A DNA stretch of 64,000 nucleotides. It comes from Sporosarcina sp. FSL K6-1508 (GTDB lineage: Bacteria > Bacillota > Bacilli > Bacillales_A > Planococcaceae). The stretch is taken from the NCBI RefSeq assembly GCF_038007465.1, contig NZ_JBBOXF010000001.1, positions 3,049,001 to 3,113,000 of the forward strand, given 5' to 3'. Made by a program: the position numbers and the translations under genes. Of the stretch, positions 9,236 to 17,305 are shown piece by piece. The notes under the pieces are model-generated. The model did not search any database, was not told the DNA's origin, and saw only the letters and a program-made list of their open reading frames with translations. Position 1 is the first letter of the stretch; each line of letters opens with the position of its first letter.

Positions 9236-9490
9236 ATGGCGAAAAACAATAATAACAATCGAAATAATAACCAGAATGGGATGACCGTAGAAGAAGCGGG
9301 TCGTAAAGGCGGAGAAGCAACAGCGAAAAACCACGATCGAGAATTCTACGAAGAAATTGGCAGAAAAGGCGGCGAAGCCAGAGCTCAACAAAATGACAAT
9401 AATAACAACGATAATAAAGGCAAGATGAGTAAATCAGAAGCCGGCCGAAAAGGCGGAAAAAACAGTAACGGTAATGGACAAGATAGTTAA
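9236..9490 (+). CDS. KGG-repeat stress protein, copy 2 (short)
   Basis: An 84-residue paralogue with three KGG motifs: EAGRKGGEATAKNHD, one EFYEEIGRKGGEARAQQ unit, and the terminal SEAGRKGGKNS unit. It has lost two internal units relative to copy 1. The 60 bases before the start (CCGATACACC, A-rich tract, AAAAGGAGAGG) are nearly identical to those of copy 3, so copies 2 and 3 arose by a recent duplication that included the leader. Probably also transcribed from the promoter before copy 1; no terminator is visible between copies. Confidence 0.9.
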   Translation: MAKNNNNNRNNNQNGMTVEEAGRKGGEATAKNHDREFYEEIGRKGGEARAQQNDNNNNDNKGKMSKSEAGRKGGKNSNGNGQDS

Positions 9491-9588
9491 TGTCATATCC
9501 AAACTTAATTAAATAAAGTCTCGATTTTTTCATATTAGCGATAATCATTTTCCGATACACCAAATTTTTTAAAAGGAGAGGTTCAATA

Positions 9589-9915
9589 ATGGCGAAAAAC
9601 AATAATAACAATCGAAATAATAACCAGAATGGGATGACTGTAGAAGAAGCGGGTCGTAAAGGGGGAGAAGCAACAGCGAAGAACCATGACAGAGACTTCT
9701 ACGAAGAGATTGGTAGAAAAGGTGGAGAAGCTACTTCTAAGAATCATGACAGAGAATTCTACGAGGAAATCGGTCAAAAAGGCGGAGAAGCCAGAGCTCA
9801 ACAAAATGACAATAATAACAACGATAACAATAACAACGGCAAGATGAGTAAATCAGAAGCCGGCCGAAAAGGCGGAAAAAACAGTAATAGTACCGGTAAC
9901 GGAGAGAATAGTTAA
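9589..9915 (+). CDS. KGG-repeat stress protein, copy 3
   Basis: A 108-residue paralogue with four KGG motifs: opening EAGRKGGEATAKNHD, two FYEEIG(R/Q)KGG units, an Asn-rich linker (NDNNNNDNNNNGKMSKSEAG) and the terminal unit. Its first 25 codons match copy 2 almost base for base, whereas its middle resembles copy 1, which points to recombination among the copies. The last gene of the cluster, followed by a strong terminator. Confidence 0.9.
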   Translation: MAKNNNNNRNNNQNGMTVEEAGRKGGEATAKNHDRDFYEEIGRKGGEATSKNHDREFYEEIGQKGGEARAQQNDNNNNDNNNNGKMSKSEAGRKGGKNSNSTGNGENS

Positions 9916-9936
9916 GTATCATTTTGCCCTAATTGG

Positions 9937-9989
9937 CAAAACAAAGCCCCGACACATTGCAATATAATGTCGGGGCTTTGTTTTGTAGT
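9937..9989. terminator. Strong bidirectional terminator
   Basis: 20-bp stem CAAAACAAAGCCCCGACATT paired with its exact complement at 9966-9985 around a short loop, with T-rich flank. It ends the KGG cluster. Confidence 0.85.
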
Positions 9990-10087
9990 TTGACGGAAAC
10001 AGTTGTATTAGTTGATGATGAATTCCTTATAGATATTATCAACTCTTACTTGATAAAAGTCTATTTCAACAAAATATGAACTTTCTA

Positions 10088-10648
10088 TTAACCCGCGGCT
10101 TGTATGCTCATTTCTGCAGTTAGTGCCTGATAAAGACGTAGATCATTTTCATACAAATTTTTATAAGTTGCCAAACTATGGGCTTTTACTTTCTCAAAAT
10201 CTCCCCAGTTGACAATACCATAAAATCTGTTCAACATTTCAGCATTTCTCCAAGCTGTTTCTTCAAACTCAATATTCATCACATGTTCTTCGATAATCAT
10301 TGCAAAATGATTGATAGATCTACGGTATTCGAAAGCCGTATATTTTCGCTTCATGAGATAAATTTCAATTGTTCGCGGCAACGAATCCAATAATGCTTCC
10401 CGGTCAACTGCGTGACCTAATTCATGCAACGTTAGTGTCTGAATGTATGTTTCCAAGGAAACGGGCTCTTGCATACTCTTTCTAGCTTCCTTGATACGTA
10501 ATACATCAAAACCGACAAAGTTATGGATGAAATTATAGCTCATATTAACGCCTGAATGCTGGTGCTTTAGCAAGGTATCCATGTGAACAGCTTTTGCGGT
10601 CGCACTGATACTTTGTTTAATGCGCTTATTTAGGTTTCTTTTATTCAT
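10088..10648 (-). CDS. Putative zinc-peptidase-like protein (HELGHAVD motif)
   Basis: A 186-residue protein with one clear motif, LTLHELGHAVDREALL (about residues 71-86), the HExxH helix of zincin metallopeptidases. A possible third ligand is one of the Glu residues in AMIIEEHVMNIEFEE (about 112-126), in the order expected for gluzincin-type enzymes. No signal peptide or membrane segment. SD AAGGG lies eight bases before the start. It stands alone, convergent with the KGG cluster. The family is not recognised; a non-proteolytic zinc protein is also possible. Confidence 0.6.
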   Translation of the reverse strand: MNKRNLNKRIKQSISATAKAVHMDTLLKHQHSGVNMSYNFIHNFVGFDVLRIKEARKSMQEPVSLETYIQTLTLHELGHAVDREALLDSLPRTIEIYLMKRKYTAFEYRRSINHFAMIIEEHVMNIEFEETAWRNAEMLNRFYGIVNWGDFEKVKAHSLATYKNLYENDLRLYQALTAEMSIQAAG

Positions 10649-10828
10649 GCATTTCCCTTGCTCTCATTTAAAATTTTATATGTTTACTCTAGTTTATTAG
10701 CGGGTATAGAAGAATAGGCATTAGTAAAGGTTCGCAAAAATATTTTCGTATATTTAAGTTTTCCCAACTCTCATATTATAGAGGAATAATGGGTGTAATT
10801 CAAGATATTACATCTGTGTCTTTGCGTG

Positions 10829-10880
10829 ATTTAAAAATACCTTGCACCGAAACATATTTCACTTGTTTCGATGCCAGGTA
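10829..10880 (-). terminator. Terminator of the que operon
   Basis: Stem AAATACCT..CGAAAC paired with GTTTCG..AGGTATTT, with A/T runs on both sides, just downstream of queE on the minus strand. Confidence 0.75.
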
Positions 10881-10896
10881 TTTTTTATTTATAAAA

Positions 10897-11604
10897 TTAA
10901 ACCCCGCGTTTATTGCCCCATACAAGTGTATGCAGCTGTGGCAATACTTTGACGTCATTCATTATCGGCGAGCAGATCGCTTGCTCGATGAGCCACTCGT
11001 ATCGTTTCAACAATGTTGAAATAAGAAGGGCATCATCAGTTGTCGTCGAATCATCATTTCCTACTTGTAGAAAGAAAGGAAACGCCGGATAACGGAGATG
11101 AACTACTGCGGCAAACTCGAAATCCTTCTCGTCGAAAATGACGACTTTTAGGCTAGTGTTCGAATCAATCAGTTTCTCCATAAATGAATCTAGTTTACTG
11201 AAGTCAGTTATCATCCCTGAACTCGGTGGTTTTGGGGAAAGCGTGATATCATCGATTTTTATTAACCAGTCCTGCCATAAAGATGCTTGTGTTTCGACCG
11301 CAACTTTCCAACCTTGTTCATGACATAAATCGACAAGTTCTCCGATACCTTTATGAAGGGCGGGGTTCCCACCTGAAATTGTGACATGTGAAAATGATTG
11401 CCCCCCAATTTCCTTAAGTTCCTCTATAATCTCTATCGGTTGTTTTGACGTACTCTTTCCTGAGCCATCCCACGTAAAACTGGAATCGCACCAAGAGCAG
11501 GAATAATCACATCCAGCTGTTCGGACAAACATCGTTTTCAGTCCCATAACCATTCCTTCACCCTGAATAGTCGGACCGAATACTTCCATCACAGGGATCT
11601 TCAT
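10897..11604 (-). CDS. queE: 7-carboxy-7-deazaguanine synthase QueE
   Basis: A 235-residue radical-SAM enzyme that converts 6-carboxytetrahydropterin to 7-carboxy-7-deazaguanine, the third committed step of queuosine synthesis. The cluster-binding motif CDYSCSWCD gives CxxxCxxC, preceded by the family opening EVFGPTIQGEG (SAM and substrate contacts); TISGGNPALH is the GGNP-type SAM motif. The start at 11604 is chosen because GGGAGG lies seven bases upstream and the ATG overlaps the queD stop as ATGA; an upstream in-frame start would run 70 bases into queD. Last gene of queC-queD-queE. Confidence 0.95.
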   Translation of the reverse strand: MKIPVMEVFGPTIQGEGMVMGLKTMFVRTAGCDYSCSWCDSSFTWDGSGKSTSKQPIEIIEELKEIGGQSFSHVTISGGNPALHKGIGELVDLCHEQGWKVAVETQASLWQDWLIKIDDITLSPKPPSSGMITDFSKLDSFMEKLIDSNTSLKVVIFDEKDFEFAAVVHLRYPAFPFFLQVGNDDSTTTDDALLISTLLKRYEWLIEQAICSPIMNDVKVLPQLHTLVWGNKRGV

Positions 11605-12026
11605 ACGTTTACCTCCCGTTCCGGACGGTAAATAACGTAACTTGTCGGCGTTTCCCGAACAATAACTTGAAGGCACACAGGTTTATTGCTTGTCGTCTGG
11701 AGAACTTCTTGAATCGAATTGCTGATCTGTTCCGCTAGCAGCTCAGTTGTTGGAAAACTGTTCTTAAATTCAGGATGATCATTCAGTACAGAATGATCGT
11801 ATTTATCATGAATGAGGTTTTTGAGTTCTTTGAAATCAATCAGAAACCCGATTGAATTCAACTCATTGCCTCCAATTGTTATATTTAAGAAATACGTGTG
11901 CCCATGCATCACTTGGCATTTACCAGCATCTTCGCTTGGAATGAAATGTGCTGCAGAAAAATGCATATCCTTGTTCAGTTCAAAACGATAAGAATGTTGA
12001 ACTTGTGGATAAAATTGCTGCATCAT
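11601..12026 (-). CDS. queD: 6-carboxytetrahydropterin synthase QueD
   Basis: A 141-residue member of the PTPS fold. It makes 6-carboxy-5,6,7,8-tetrahydropterin from dihydroneopterin triphosphate. Zinc ligands are His in FSAAHFIPS and the pair in MHGHTYFLN (about residues 25-48). The catalytic Cys (GKCQVMHGH) lies just before them. A downstream Asp/His pair (DHSVLND) and Glu in REVNV-like C-terminal strands are as expected. It overlaps queC upstream and queE downstream by four bases each, so translation of the trio is coupled. Confidence 0.95.
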   Translation of the reverse strand: MMQQFYPQVQHSYRFELNKDMHFSAAHFIPSEDAGKCQVMHGHTYFLNITIGGNELNSIGFLIDFKELKNLIHDKYDHSVLNDHPEFKNSFPTTELLAEQISNSIQEVLQTTSNKPVCLQVIVRETPTSYVIYRPEREVNV

Positions 12027-12688
12027 TCAAAGACACCTACAGACTTGTTGGATAAATAAACAGCTAGTCCATCATTCCGTAATACACAGGCAGGGCATTC
12101 CCCGCAGCCTGTGCTTGGAATTCCGTTGTAACAAGTAAGTGTCTTATTCTGAATAAACTCGAGCGCATTAAGTTCATCAGCCATAGCCCATACTTCGGAC
12201 TTATCGAGCCACATCAATGGGGTATGGATGACAAATTGCCCATCCATCGCCAAATTGAGCGTCACATTCAATGCTTTTATAAAATTATCACGGCAATCTG
12301 GGTAACCACTGAAGTCCGTTTCACTTACACCTGTAATTAAGTGCCGAGCGCCAATTGCATTCGCATAAACTGCGGCGAATGAAAGGAACAGATGATTTCT
12401 ACCTGGTACGAAAGTCGACGGCAATTCACCTTCCACTTCCTTTACCTCGATATCATCCCGCGTCAAGGCATTCGCAGACAGCTGGTTAATCAAATTCATA
12501 TCTAGCACTTTGAAAGATACTCCGAGCTCGTCTGCAATTTCTCTAGCACACTCGATTTCCTTTACATGTCGCTGACCATAGTCGAAAGTGACCGTTGCAA
12601 CTTCGCGGAAATTCTTCAATGCCCAAAATAGGCACGTCGTACTGTCCTGGCCGCCACTAAAGACGACAACCGCTTTTTCATTTTTCAA
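12023..12688 (-). CDS. queC: 7-cyano-7-deazaguanine synthase QueC
   Basis: A 221-residue ATP-dependent ligase making preQ0 from 7-carboxy-7-deazaguanine and ammonia. The PP-loop is VVVFSGGQDSTTCLFWAL at the N-terminus, and the zinc site is CYNGIPSTGCGECPAC near the C-terminus. Start choice matters: an ATG at 12697 abuts AAGGAG directly, too close to be used, whereas TTG at 12688 lies nine bases after it and gives MKNEKAVVVFSGG, like the Bacillus subtilis protein. First gene of the operon and directly behind a preQ1 riboswitch, so expression should fall when preQ1 is plentiful. Confidence 0.93.
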   Translation of the reverse strand: MKNEKAVVVFSGGQDSTTCLFWALKNFREVATVTFDYGQRHVKEIECAREIADELGVSFKVLDMNLINQLSANALTRDDIEVKEVEGELPSTFVPGRNHLFLSFAAVYANAIGARHLITGVSETDFSGYPDCRDNFIKALNVTLNLAMDGQFVIHTPLMWLDKSEVWAMADELNALEFIQNKTLTCYNGIPSTGCGECPACVLRNDGLAVYLSNKSVGVFE

Positions 12689-12697
12689 ACTGAACAT

Positions 12698-12734
12698 CTC
12701 CTTAGTTTTTTAGAGAGGGAGTTTTCGAACCTCT
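12698..12734 (-). promoter_or_regulatory. Class I preQ1 riboswitch
   Basis: On the minus strand the leader reads AGAGGTTC, a short loop, CTCCCTCT, then CTAAAAAACTAAGGAG. This is the H-type pseudoknot layout of preQ1-I aptamers: AGAGG pairs with CCTCT, and the A-rich tail ending in AACTAA follows. The aptamer tail runs directly into the queC SD (AAGGAG), so ligand binding can hide the ribosome site. Position before queC agrees with the known Bacillus arrangement. Confidence 0.9.
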
Positions 12735-12876
12735 TTTTTTGAACAATGTTAATAATAGCATAGGTAGAGAATGTTTGGGCTGGGGATTGGGATTTACAAA
12801 TGAATAATAAGGGGTGACAGTCACCTAGTCAAATTATAAACAATTCAGAAAATACAAAAAGGCCTAGAGAGTAAAG

Positions 12877-12940
12877 AAACACTCCCATATATGATCGATT
12901 TAGCGAAGTGCTGAACTCGATTCAAGGAGTGTTTTTATTT
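12877..12940. terminator. Terminator-like hairpin
   Basis: AAACACTCC (12877-12885) pairs with GGAGTGTTT (12926-12934), then TTATTT. Loop of 40 bases, so weaker than others. It lies between the que promoter region and the convergent end of the DUF2653 gene. Confidence 0.5.
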
Positions 12941-12996
12941 GTCTAATTTTTTTGTTTTTTTGTGCAAAAATACTAACTCATTTCCATTGAACAGTC

Positions 12997-13287
12997 TCAA
13001 TGAACTGCCGCAATAATACCTTCCTTGTCATCTAAAAGTAGTTTTATACCCGCAGCGAAAGGGTCTCTATTCAAAAATTCCTTGAGCCATAAACGCAGAG
13101 CTGCAATTATATCGTAAGTAATGAGAATTTGCTGTTGCCCATTTACAAAAGCCTCCGCAGAAAATCCATCATTATCGTCATACATTAGTTCCACTTGAAC
13201 ATCTTCAGGAGTCACATACTTTTTGCGCGAATGATAAACGCAGATTGCATTAATAATATCCTGCTCCGAAATAGTTAACTCCTCCAT
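12997..13287 (-). CDS. DUF2653 (YxcD-like) protein
   Basis: A 96-residue acidic cytosolic protein. MEELTISEQDIINAICVYHS followed by VELMYDDNDGFSAEAFVNG matches the YxcD/DUF2653 family of Bacillales in length and pattern. Function unknown. It overlaps the upstream Tim44-like gene by 13 bases and so is its operon partner; the start at 13287 sits inside the end of that gene. Confidence 0.85.
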   Translation of the reverse strand: MEELTISEQDIINAICVYHSRKKYVTPEDVQVELMYDDNDGFSAEAFVNGQQQILITYDIIAALRLWLKEFLNRDPFAAGIKLLLDDKEGIIAAVH

Positions 13288-13715
13288 TGATTTATCTCTT
13301 CTTTTTTCTTTTTCTCTTTTAACATGACGAAAATTTTACGAATAATAACTACTAAAAAGATGATCGCAATAGCGTTGATTGCGAAGCCAAGAAGAGATCC
13401 TAAAATACCCATGTTCGCAAATAAACTACCAAATAGTAATCCAGCAAGACCACCGATAAATAGCCCTTTCATAAGACCACCTGACGTGAATCCGCCTTTT
13501 TTCTTTGCAGTTGTTGTGGATTTTTTTGTGTTAGAAACATCTTTTTTCTTTTGGATAGTTGAATTGTTAAACTTACTATCATTATTTGTGTTAAAACTTT
13601 TCTTTCCTGACTTGTAAGGTTTCGCCTCAGCTGTCGTATGGTCGTTGAAAACATAGTTTCCAATAGGTGAAAGTAAAAGCGTAATCACCAGTAAAGCTAC
13701 AAATAATTTTTTCAT
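13275..13715 (-). CDS. Tim44-like secreted/membrane protein
   Basis: A 146-residue protein with an N-terminal signal or anchor helix (MKKLFVALLVITLLLSPIG), a basic, Lys/Ser/Thr-rich disordered middle (residues 30-80), a Gly-rich hydrophobic segment (GGLMKGLFIGGLAGLLFGSL) and a final helix before a Lys-rich tail. This layout matches Bacillus proteins often labelled Tim44-like. The start at 13715 follows GGAGG by eight bases; the longer reading from 13772 has no SD. Role unknown; probably membrane-bound, acting with the overlapping DUF2653 gene. Confidence 0.75.
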   Translation of the reverse strand: MKKLFVALLVITLLLSPIGNYVFNDHTTAEAKPYKSGKKSFNTNNDSKFNNSTIQKKKDVSNTKKSTTTAKKKGGFTSGGLMKGLFIGGLAGLLFGSLFANMGILGSLLGFAINAIAIIFLVVIIRKIFVMLKEKKKKEEINQWRS

Positions 13716-14064
13716 TTTATGCCCTCCATTAATTTGGTATGAGATTTTTATGAGTAAGTAAGTACATACCACCTTAAATAGTTTAAACTATTTAAGAAAA
13801 AAAACAAAGAAAGTTTAACTTTTATATCCTCAGTGTTGTGTTCAAATTACTTAGTAGCTATCTCACATATTACCAATAAATAAGAAATTACTGATCTAAA
13901 ATCAATCGTTAGTAGTCAAGGTACTAATGGTCCACAAGTTAATCTTACATGACTCTAAAACATTTCCCTCATTGGCGTAATCCTGGTCTTTCTTTATGCT
14001 GAGTGTTCATCTGTAATGATTATGATAAAATGAATATACTTTGATTTGAAGGGAAGCGTTATTA
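13716..14064. other. 349-base divergent intergenic region
   Basis: No gene seen. It lies between divergent genes and must hold both promoters. A palindrome AAATAGTTTAAACTATTT spans about 13775-13792 upstream of the Tim44-like gene and could be an operator. Nothing else stands out. Confidence 0.5.
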
Positions 14065-14694
14065 GTGAAATCACCATTTACGTTTATACATACAGCACCA
14101 GAAGCGACGGCTGGCAAGCAACCGGCTATTTTTTTATTACATGGAATGGGGAGTAATGAGGAAGATTTGCCGCAGCTTGTCAGAGAATTTAAAGACAGCC
14201 ATCATATTTTCAGTTTGCGGGGTCCTATTGTATTTGATCCAGGCTACGCTTTTTTTACAATTGAAGAGGAAGGTAAGCCAATTCGTGTTGTATTTGATGA
14301 AGTGCTCACGTATATTCAAGCATTTATTCACGAAGCGATTGCGGAATTTGAGCTTGATGAAGAACGAATTTATGTGCTTGGTTTTAGTCAGGGGGCAGTG
14401 CTTGCTCAGTCTTTAGCATTAACGATGGGCAGCGTAATACGTGGCGTTGTGGCGTTAAGTGGCTATATACCAGACTTTGTAAAAACGGATTATAGGAAAC
14501 AGTCCGTTGATCACTTGAACATCTTTATTTCGCATGGGGAGTATGATTATATTATTCCCCCTCAATGGGGTGTGGAAAGTAAGGGGTATCTCGAATCTTT
14601 AGGTGTGAATGTTACCTTTAAGACATACAATGACGGCCATGGCGTCACGCCAGAGAATCATCAGAATCTTGTAGAATTTTTACGTCAGAGTTAG
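14065..14694 (+). CDS. Alpha/beta hydrolase (phospholipase/carboxylesterase family)
   Basis: A 209-residue esterase. The order is: oxyanion region LLHGMGSNEEDL, nucleophile elbow VLGFSQGAVLAQSLAL (GxSxG, Ser about residue 113), Asp in HGEYDYIIPP and His in YNDGHGVTPE. This is the small carboxylesterase group (YtpA/EstB-like lengths near 200-220). The start is GTG at 14065, behind GAAGGGA. No signal, so cytosolic. Substrate unknown. Stands alone, followed by a strong terminator. Confidence 0.9.
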   Translation: MKSPFTFIHTAPEATAGKQPAIFLLHGMGSNEEDLPQLVREFKDSHHIFSLRGPIVFDPGYAFFTIEEEGKPIRVVFDEVLTYIQAFIHEAIAEFELDEERIYVLGFSQGAVLAQSLALTMGSVIRGVVALSGYIPDFVKTDYRKQSVDHLNIFISHGEYDYIIPPQWGVESKGYLESLGVNVTFKTYNDGHGVTPENHQNLVEFLRQS

Positions 14695-14728
14695 TAAGTG
14701 GCTGACATGATTTCAATTTTATAAAGTA

Positions 14729-14770
14729 AAACACAAAAACCAGCCATTTAAATGACTGGTTTTTGTGTTG
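14729..14770. terminator. Strong terminator
   Basis: AACACAAAAACCAG.CATTT pairs with AAATG..CTGGTTTTTGTGTT; T-rich on both strands. Confidence 0.85.
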
Positions 14771-14845
14771 TCAGCACTTACACGGATTGTCTATGAATGC
14801 ATAGTCTATATAGATCAGAATTTAAATTATGAAGGAGATAAAAGG

Positions 14846-15349
14846 ATGATTAACTTTCAATTTTTTAATGGTATTGTAACCATGATTAGTGATTTTCCGG
14901 TTGGGCAAAATAGTGAAGATACTGGTTGTTACAAACTAATCTCTGTGGATAATGGCAATGGCAATGGCAATGGCAATGTAGTGAATTTTGTAGTGTCACC
15001 TACTACTTATTTTGTAGATCATGTCATGGTTAAAGTTGGTGATCAGATAACTGGTTTTTATGATGCAAACGCACCTGTGCCTTTCATCTATCCTCCTCAA
15101 TATCGAGCCATCGTAATGGCAAAAGATAATCCCTATCAAAATGTAAAAACAGCCCATTTTAACAGCCAACTTGTCAGTAGTGATGGTATGTTAAAATTAA
15201 ATATTCCCCCAAATACGCAAATTTTCTTGGAGAATGGGCAATCATTTACTGGAAATCTTGCAAACCGAAATCTGATTGTTATCTACGGCGCTACCACTAG
15301 AAGTATTCCAGCCCAAACGACACCTTATAAAATTATTGTTGTGTGTTAA
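14846..15349 (+). CDS. Conserved hypothetical protein with GN repeat
   Basis: A 167-residue protein resembling a hypothetical family I have seen in Bacillus and Clostridium (recall only). Landmarks are MITMISDFPVG-like N-terminus (here NGIVTMISDFPVGQ), VVNFVVSPTTYFVDHVMVKV, GFYDANAPVPFIYPPQYRAI and RNLIVIYGATTRSIPAQTTP. It looks all-beta. A hexanucleotide repeat (AATGGC) from about 14952 codes DNGNGNGNGN and may vary in length. No signal peptide. Start 14846 is set by AAGGAG; the longer frame begins inside the terminator. Function unknown. Confidence 0.75.
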   Translation: MINFQFFNGIVTMISDFPVGQNSEDTGCYKLISVDNGNGNGNGNVVNFVVSPTTYFVDHVMVKVGDQITGFYDANAPVPFIYPPQYRAIVMAKDNPYQNVKTAHFNSQLVSSDGMLKLNIPPNTQIFLENGQSFTGNLANRNLIVIYGATTRSIPAQTTPYKIIVVC

Positions 15350-15807
15350 CGGTTTAAAATACGAATCAACTGAGTCAATTTTATGATAGAACAATAAGGC
15401 TTAAAATCCGAGCGAGGTCGATTTCCGTGGGATTGGCCATATTTCTACGTTTTTTTGCAGAAATTAAGGCGGGTGCGAAATAACTGTGGATGTTAACCTT
15501 TCAAAAATGTTTTTCACATTGGCTCCAATCTTCAAGTCTGCACATCTAGTAAACTTAGGGAGTTTCAAACAGAAAAACTCGAAGCCACGACTGATAATGA
15601 CTAAATACACGAAATCCTCATGAGTGAACCGCCCCCCAAAATTGTTAGACACTATCTAACAATTTGGGGGCTTTTATTTCTAAAAAATATGAAAGGTAGT
15701 CGATTCACATGTCAATTAATCTTAAATACATGCCCGCCGTTCATAACCGAAAACGTAACAGCAAAAGGGCTTTGTAAGGAAATTATTCAGCTCAGCAATT
15801 AAAGTAC
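15350..15807. other. 458-base gap with an IS150-type end
   Basis: No convincing gene. It holds the IS3/IS150-like terminal sequence and hairpin at 15625-15672. A minus-strand open frame (15464-15652) and short plus frames give unrecognisable sequences with no good SD. Confidence 0.5.
15625..15672 (+). repeat. IS150-like end sequence forming a terminator hairpin
   Basis: TGAACCGCCCCCCAAAATTG followed by TTAGACA has the layout of IS150-group (IS3 family) left ends (TGtACTGaCCCCCAAAA-GTTgGACA from memory). CCCCCAAAATTGTTAGA then pairs with TCTAACAATTTGGGGG, followed by CTTTTATTT, a typical insulating hairpin. No IS3 transposase follows, so this is either a solo end or an ordinary terminator with chance similarity. 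Confidence 0.4.
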
Positions 15808-16140
15808 ATGGTCAATAAAACTCTAGAGCTCCTTACGCGTACGCCTGTGCGTATAAACTGTGGAATATATTTTGTTCCAGATTCGATTTTGGAAGAATTG
15901 GGAAAGCTAATTAAATTCACATCATCCATCGAAAACAGTGAAGGTTTTAAAATCCCAGTCGACAATCGAAATGTGGTTAAAGCCGAACTCAGTGATTGTA
16001 AAACAAGTGGGAATCTTAGGATAGGAGAGGTCAAAGTAATCATTGTATATGCTAATGCGGTCATTCTTAATTATAAAAAATTACAGATGAAGGGATGGAT
16101 TATTTATGACGAACAATTTTTCGATACTAGAGGAAATTAA
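15808..16140 (+). CDS. Hypothetical protein upstream of the MoxR gene (doubtful)
   Basis: A possible 110-residue protein. The codon pattern and residues (CGIYFVPDSILEELGKLIKF, IRIGEVKVIIVYANAVIL-like middle) look protein-like, but ATG 15808 has no SD within reach, the frame upstream is broken by a stop, and its end overlaps the well-supported MoxR start by 35 bases. It may be the tail of a decayed gene. Not recognised. Confidence 0.35.
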   Translation: MVNKTLELLTRTPVRINCGIYFVPDSILEELGKLIKFTSSIENSEGFKIPVDNRNVVKAELSDCKTSGNLRIGEVKVIIVYANAVILNYKKLQMKGWIIYDEQFFDTRGN

Positions 16141-17290
16141 AAATGCGCTGAATGACAAGTTCTTTGAACGCGAAAACGTGGTGGAAGCAATCTTGATAGC
16201 GATATTATCACGTCAACACATGCTTATGATTGGACCGGCTGGTACTGCAAAATCCGCATTATCAGTAGAAATCTCAAAGATTGTACAAGGCACAAAATAC
16301 TTTCAATGGCTGCTGACAAGGTTCAGTACACCTGAAGAGGTATTCGGTCCATTATCGCTGAAAGACCTAGAACAAGGTGTGTACAAGCGGAATACGGCAA
16401 CAAAAATGCCAGAGGCAAATTTGGTATTTCTTGATGAAATCTTTAAAGCGAATAGCGCGATTTTAAACAGTTTACTCACTCTAATTAATGAAAGGCTGTT
16501 CTATAATGACGGGTCGCCAGTTCAAGTTCCCTTAATGTCTGTAATTGGTGCCTCAAATGAATATCCCGAGGAAGGAGAAGGGCTTGAAGCCTTATTCGAT
16601 CGTTTTCTTTTACGATTTGAAATTGACTATATTGCAGATGAAACGAATTTTGCTTCAATGATGAAAGGTGCTGGACAACATCAGAAAATGCCATCCATAA
16701 CAATGGAAGAATTGGTGGAACTTCAGTTTTTAACGGACATGGTAGCCATTCCTGATGAAGTATACGAGACCCTATCGAAGATTCGTACAGAGTTGCGGGA
16801 TGAAGGAGTCCGCCCATCAGATAGACGGTTCAAGCAGTGTTTAAGTGTCCTACAAGCGAAAGCGTTGATTAACCAAAGGCAAGTCGTGAACGTAGATGAT
16901 ATTGTTATCCTTGAAAATGTCCTATGGGATACGTTAGACCAAAAGGAGGCGGTGTCATTCATTGTTCGTAGCCACGCACAAGATGTTGTAACTCGGGCCC
17001 TCGATTCCATACAAAATGAAGCAAATGAAGTGTTCTATTACATACAACAGGATAATTCGACAGATGCCGGAATGGAAGCAACTCAAAAAATGAAAGACTT
17101 AGTGGCTGAAATGAATAAGCTTAAAAAACACAATCAAAGTCGAGAGGCTGAAATCGACGCTTTACTTTATAAAGTGAATTCAATGCATCAAGAAATCCTC
17201 GACAGTGTTTTAGAACCTATGGATTTTGATAATCAAAGTGAAAATAAGACAATCGATAGTGAGTCCAGTGGCATCTTTTTTAAAATGTGA
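16106..17290 (+). CDS. MoxR/RavA-type AAA+ ATPase
   Basis: A 394-residue AAA+ protein. Walker A is MIGPAGTAKSALSVEI (about 37-52), Walker B VFLDEIFKANSAIL (about 108-121), and a sensor region at SVIGASNEYPEEGEGLEALF with arginine finger DRFLLRF. Its length and the residues after the AAA+ lid match RavA-like members. SD GAAGGGATGG precedes ATG 16106. The next gene encodes a VWA protein 15 bases on, the classic MoxR-VWA pair; such pairs act as chaperone-like remodelling machines on metal- or redox-dependent targets. The target here is unknown. Confidence 0.9.
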   Translation: MTNNFSILEEIKNALNDKFFERENVVEAILIAILSRQHMLMIGPAGTAKSALSVEISKIVQGTKYFQWLLTRFSTPEEVFGPLSLKDLEQGVYKRNTATKMPEANLVFLDEIFKANSAILNSLLTLINERLFYNDGSPVQVPLMSVIGASNEYPEEGEGLEALFDRFLLRFEIDYIADETNFASMMKGAGQHQKMPSITMEELVELQFLTDMVAIPDEVYETLSKIRTELRDEGVRPSDRRFKQCLSVLQAKALINQRQVVNVDDIVILENVLWDTLDQKEAVSFIVRSHAQDVVTRALDSIQNEANEVFYYIQQDNSTDAGMEATQKMKDLVAEMNKLKKHNQSREAEIDALLYKVNSMHQEILDSVLEPMDFDNQSENKTIDSESSGIFFKM

Positions 17291-17305
17291 AAGGGAGTGT
17301 TCTTC

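Noticed and set aside
8809..9922. Minus-strand open frames across the KGG genes
   Set aside because: They mirror the repeats in the coding strand and lack ribosome sites.
15464..15652. Minus-strand 62-residue frame in the gap before the MoxR gene
   Set aside because: No SD, unrecognised sequence, and its start lies in the hairpin of the IS150-like end.
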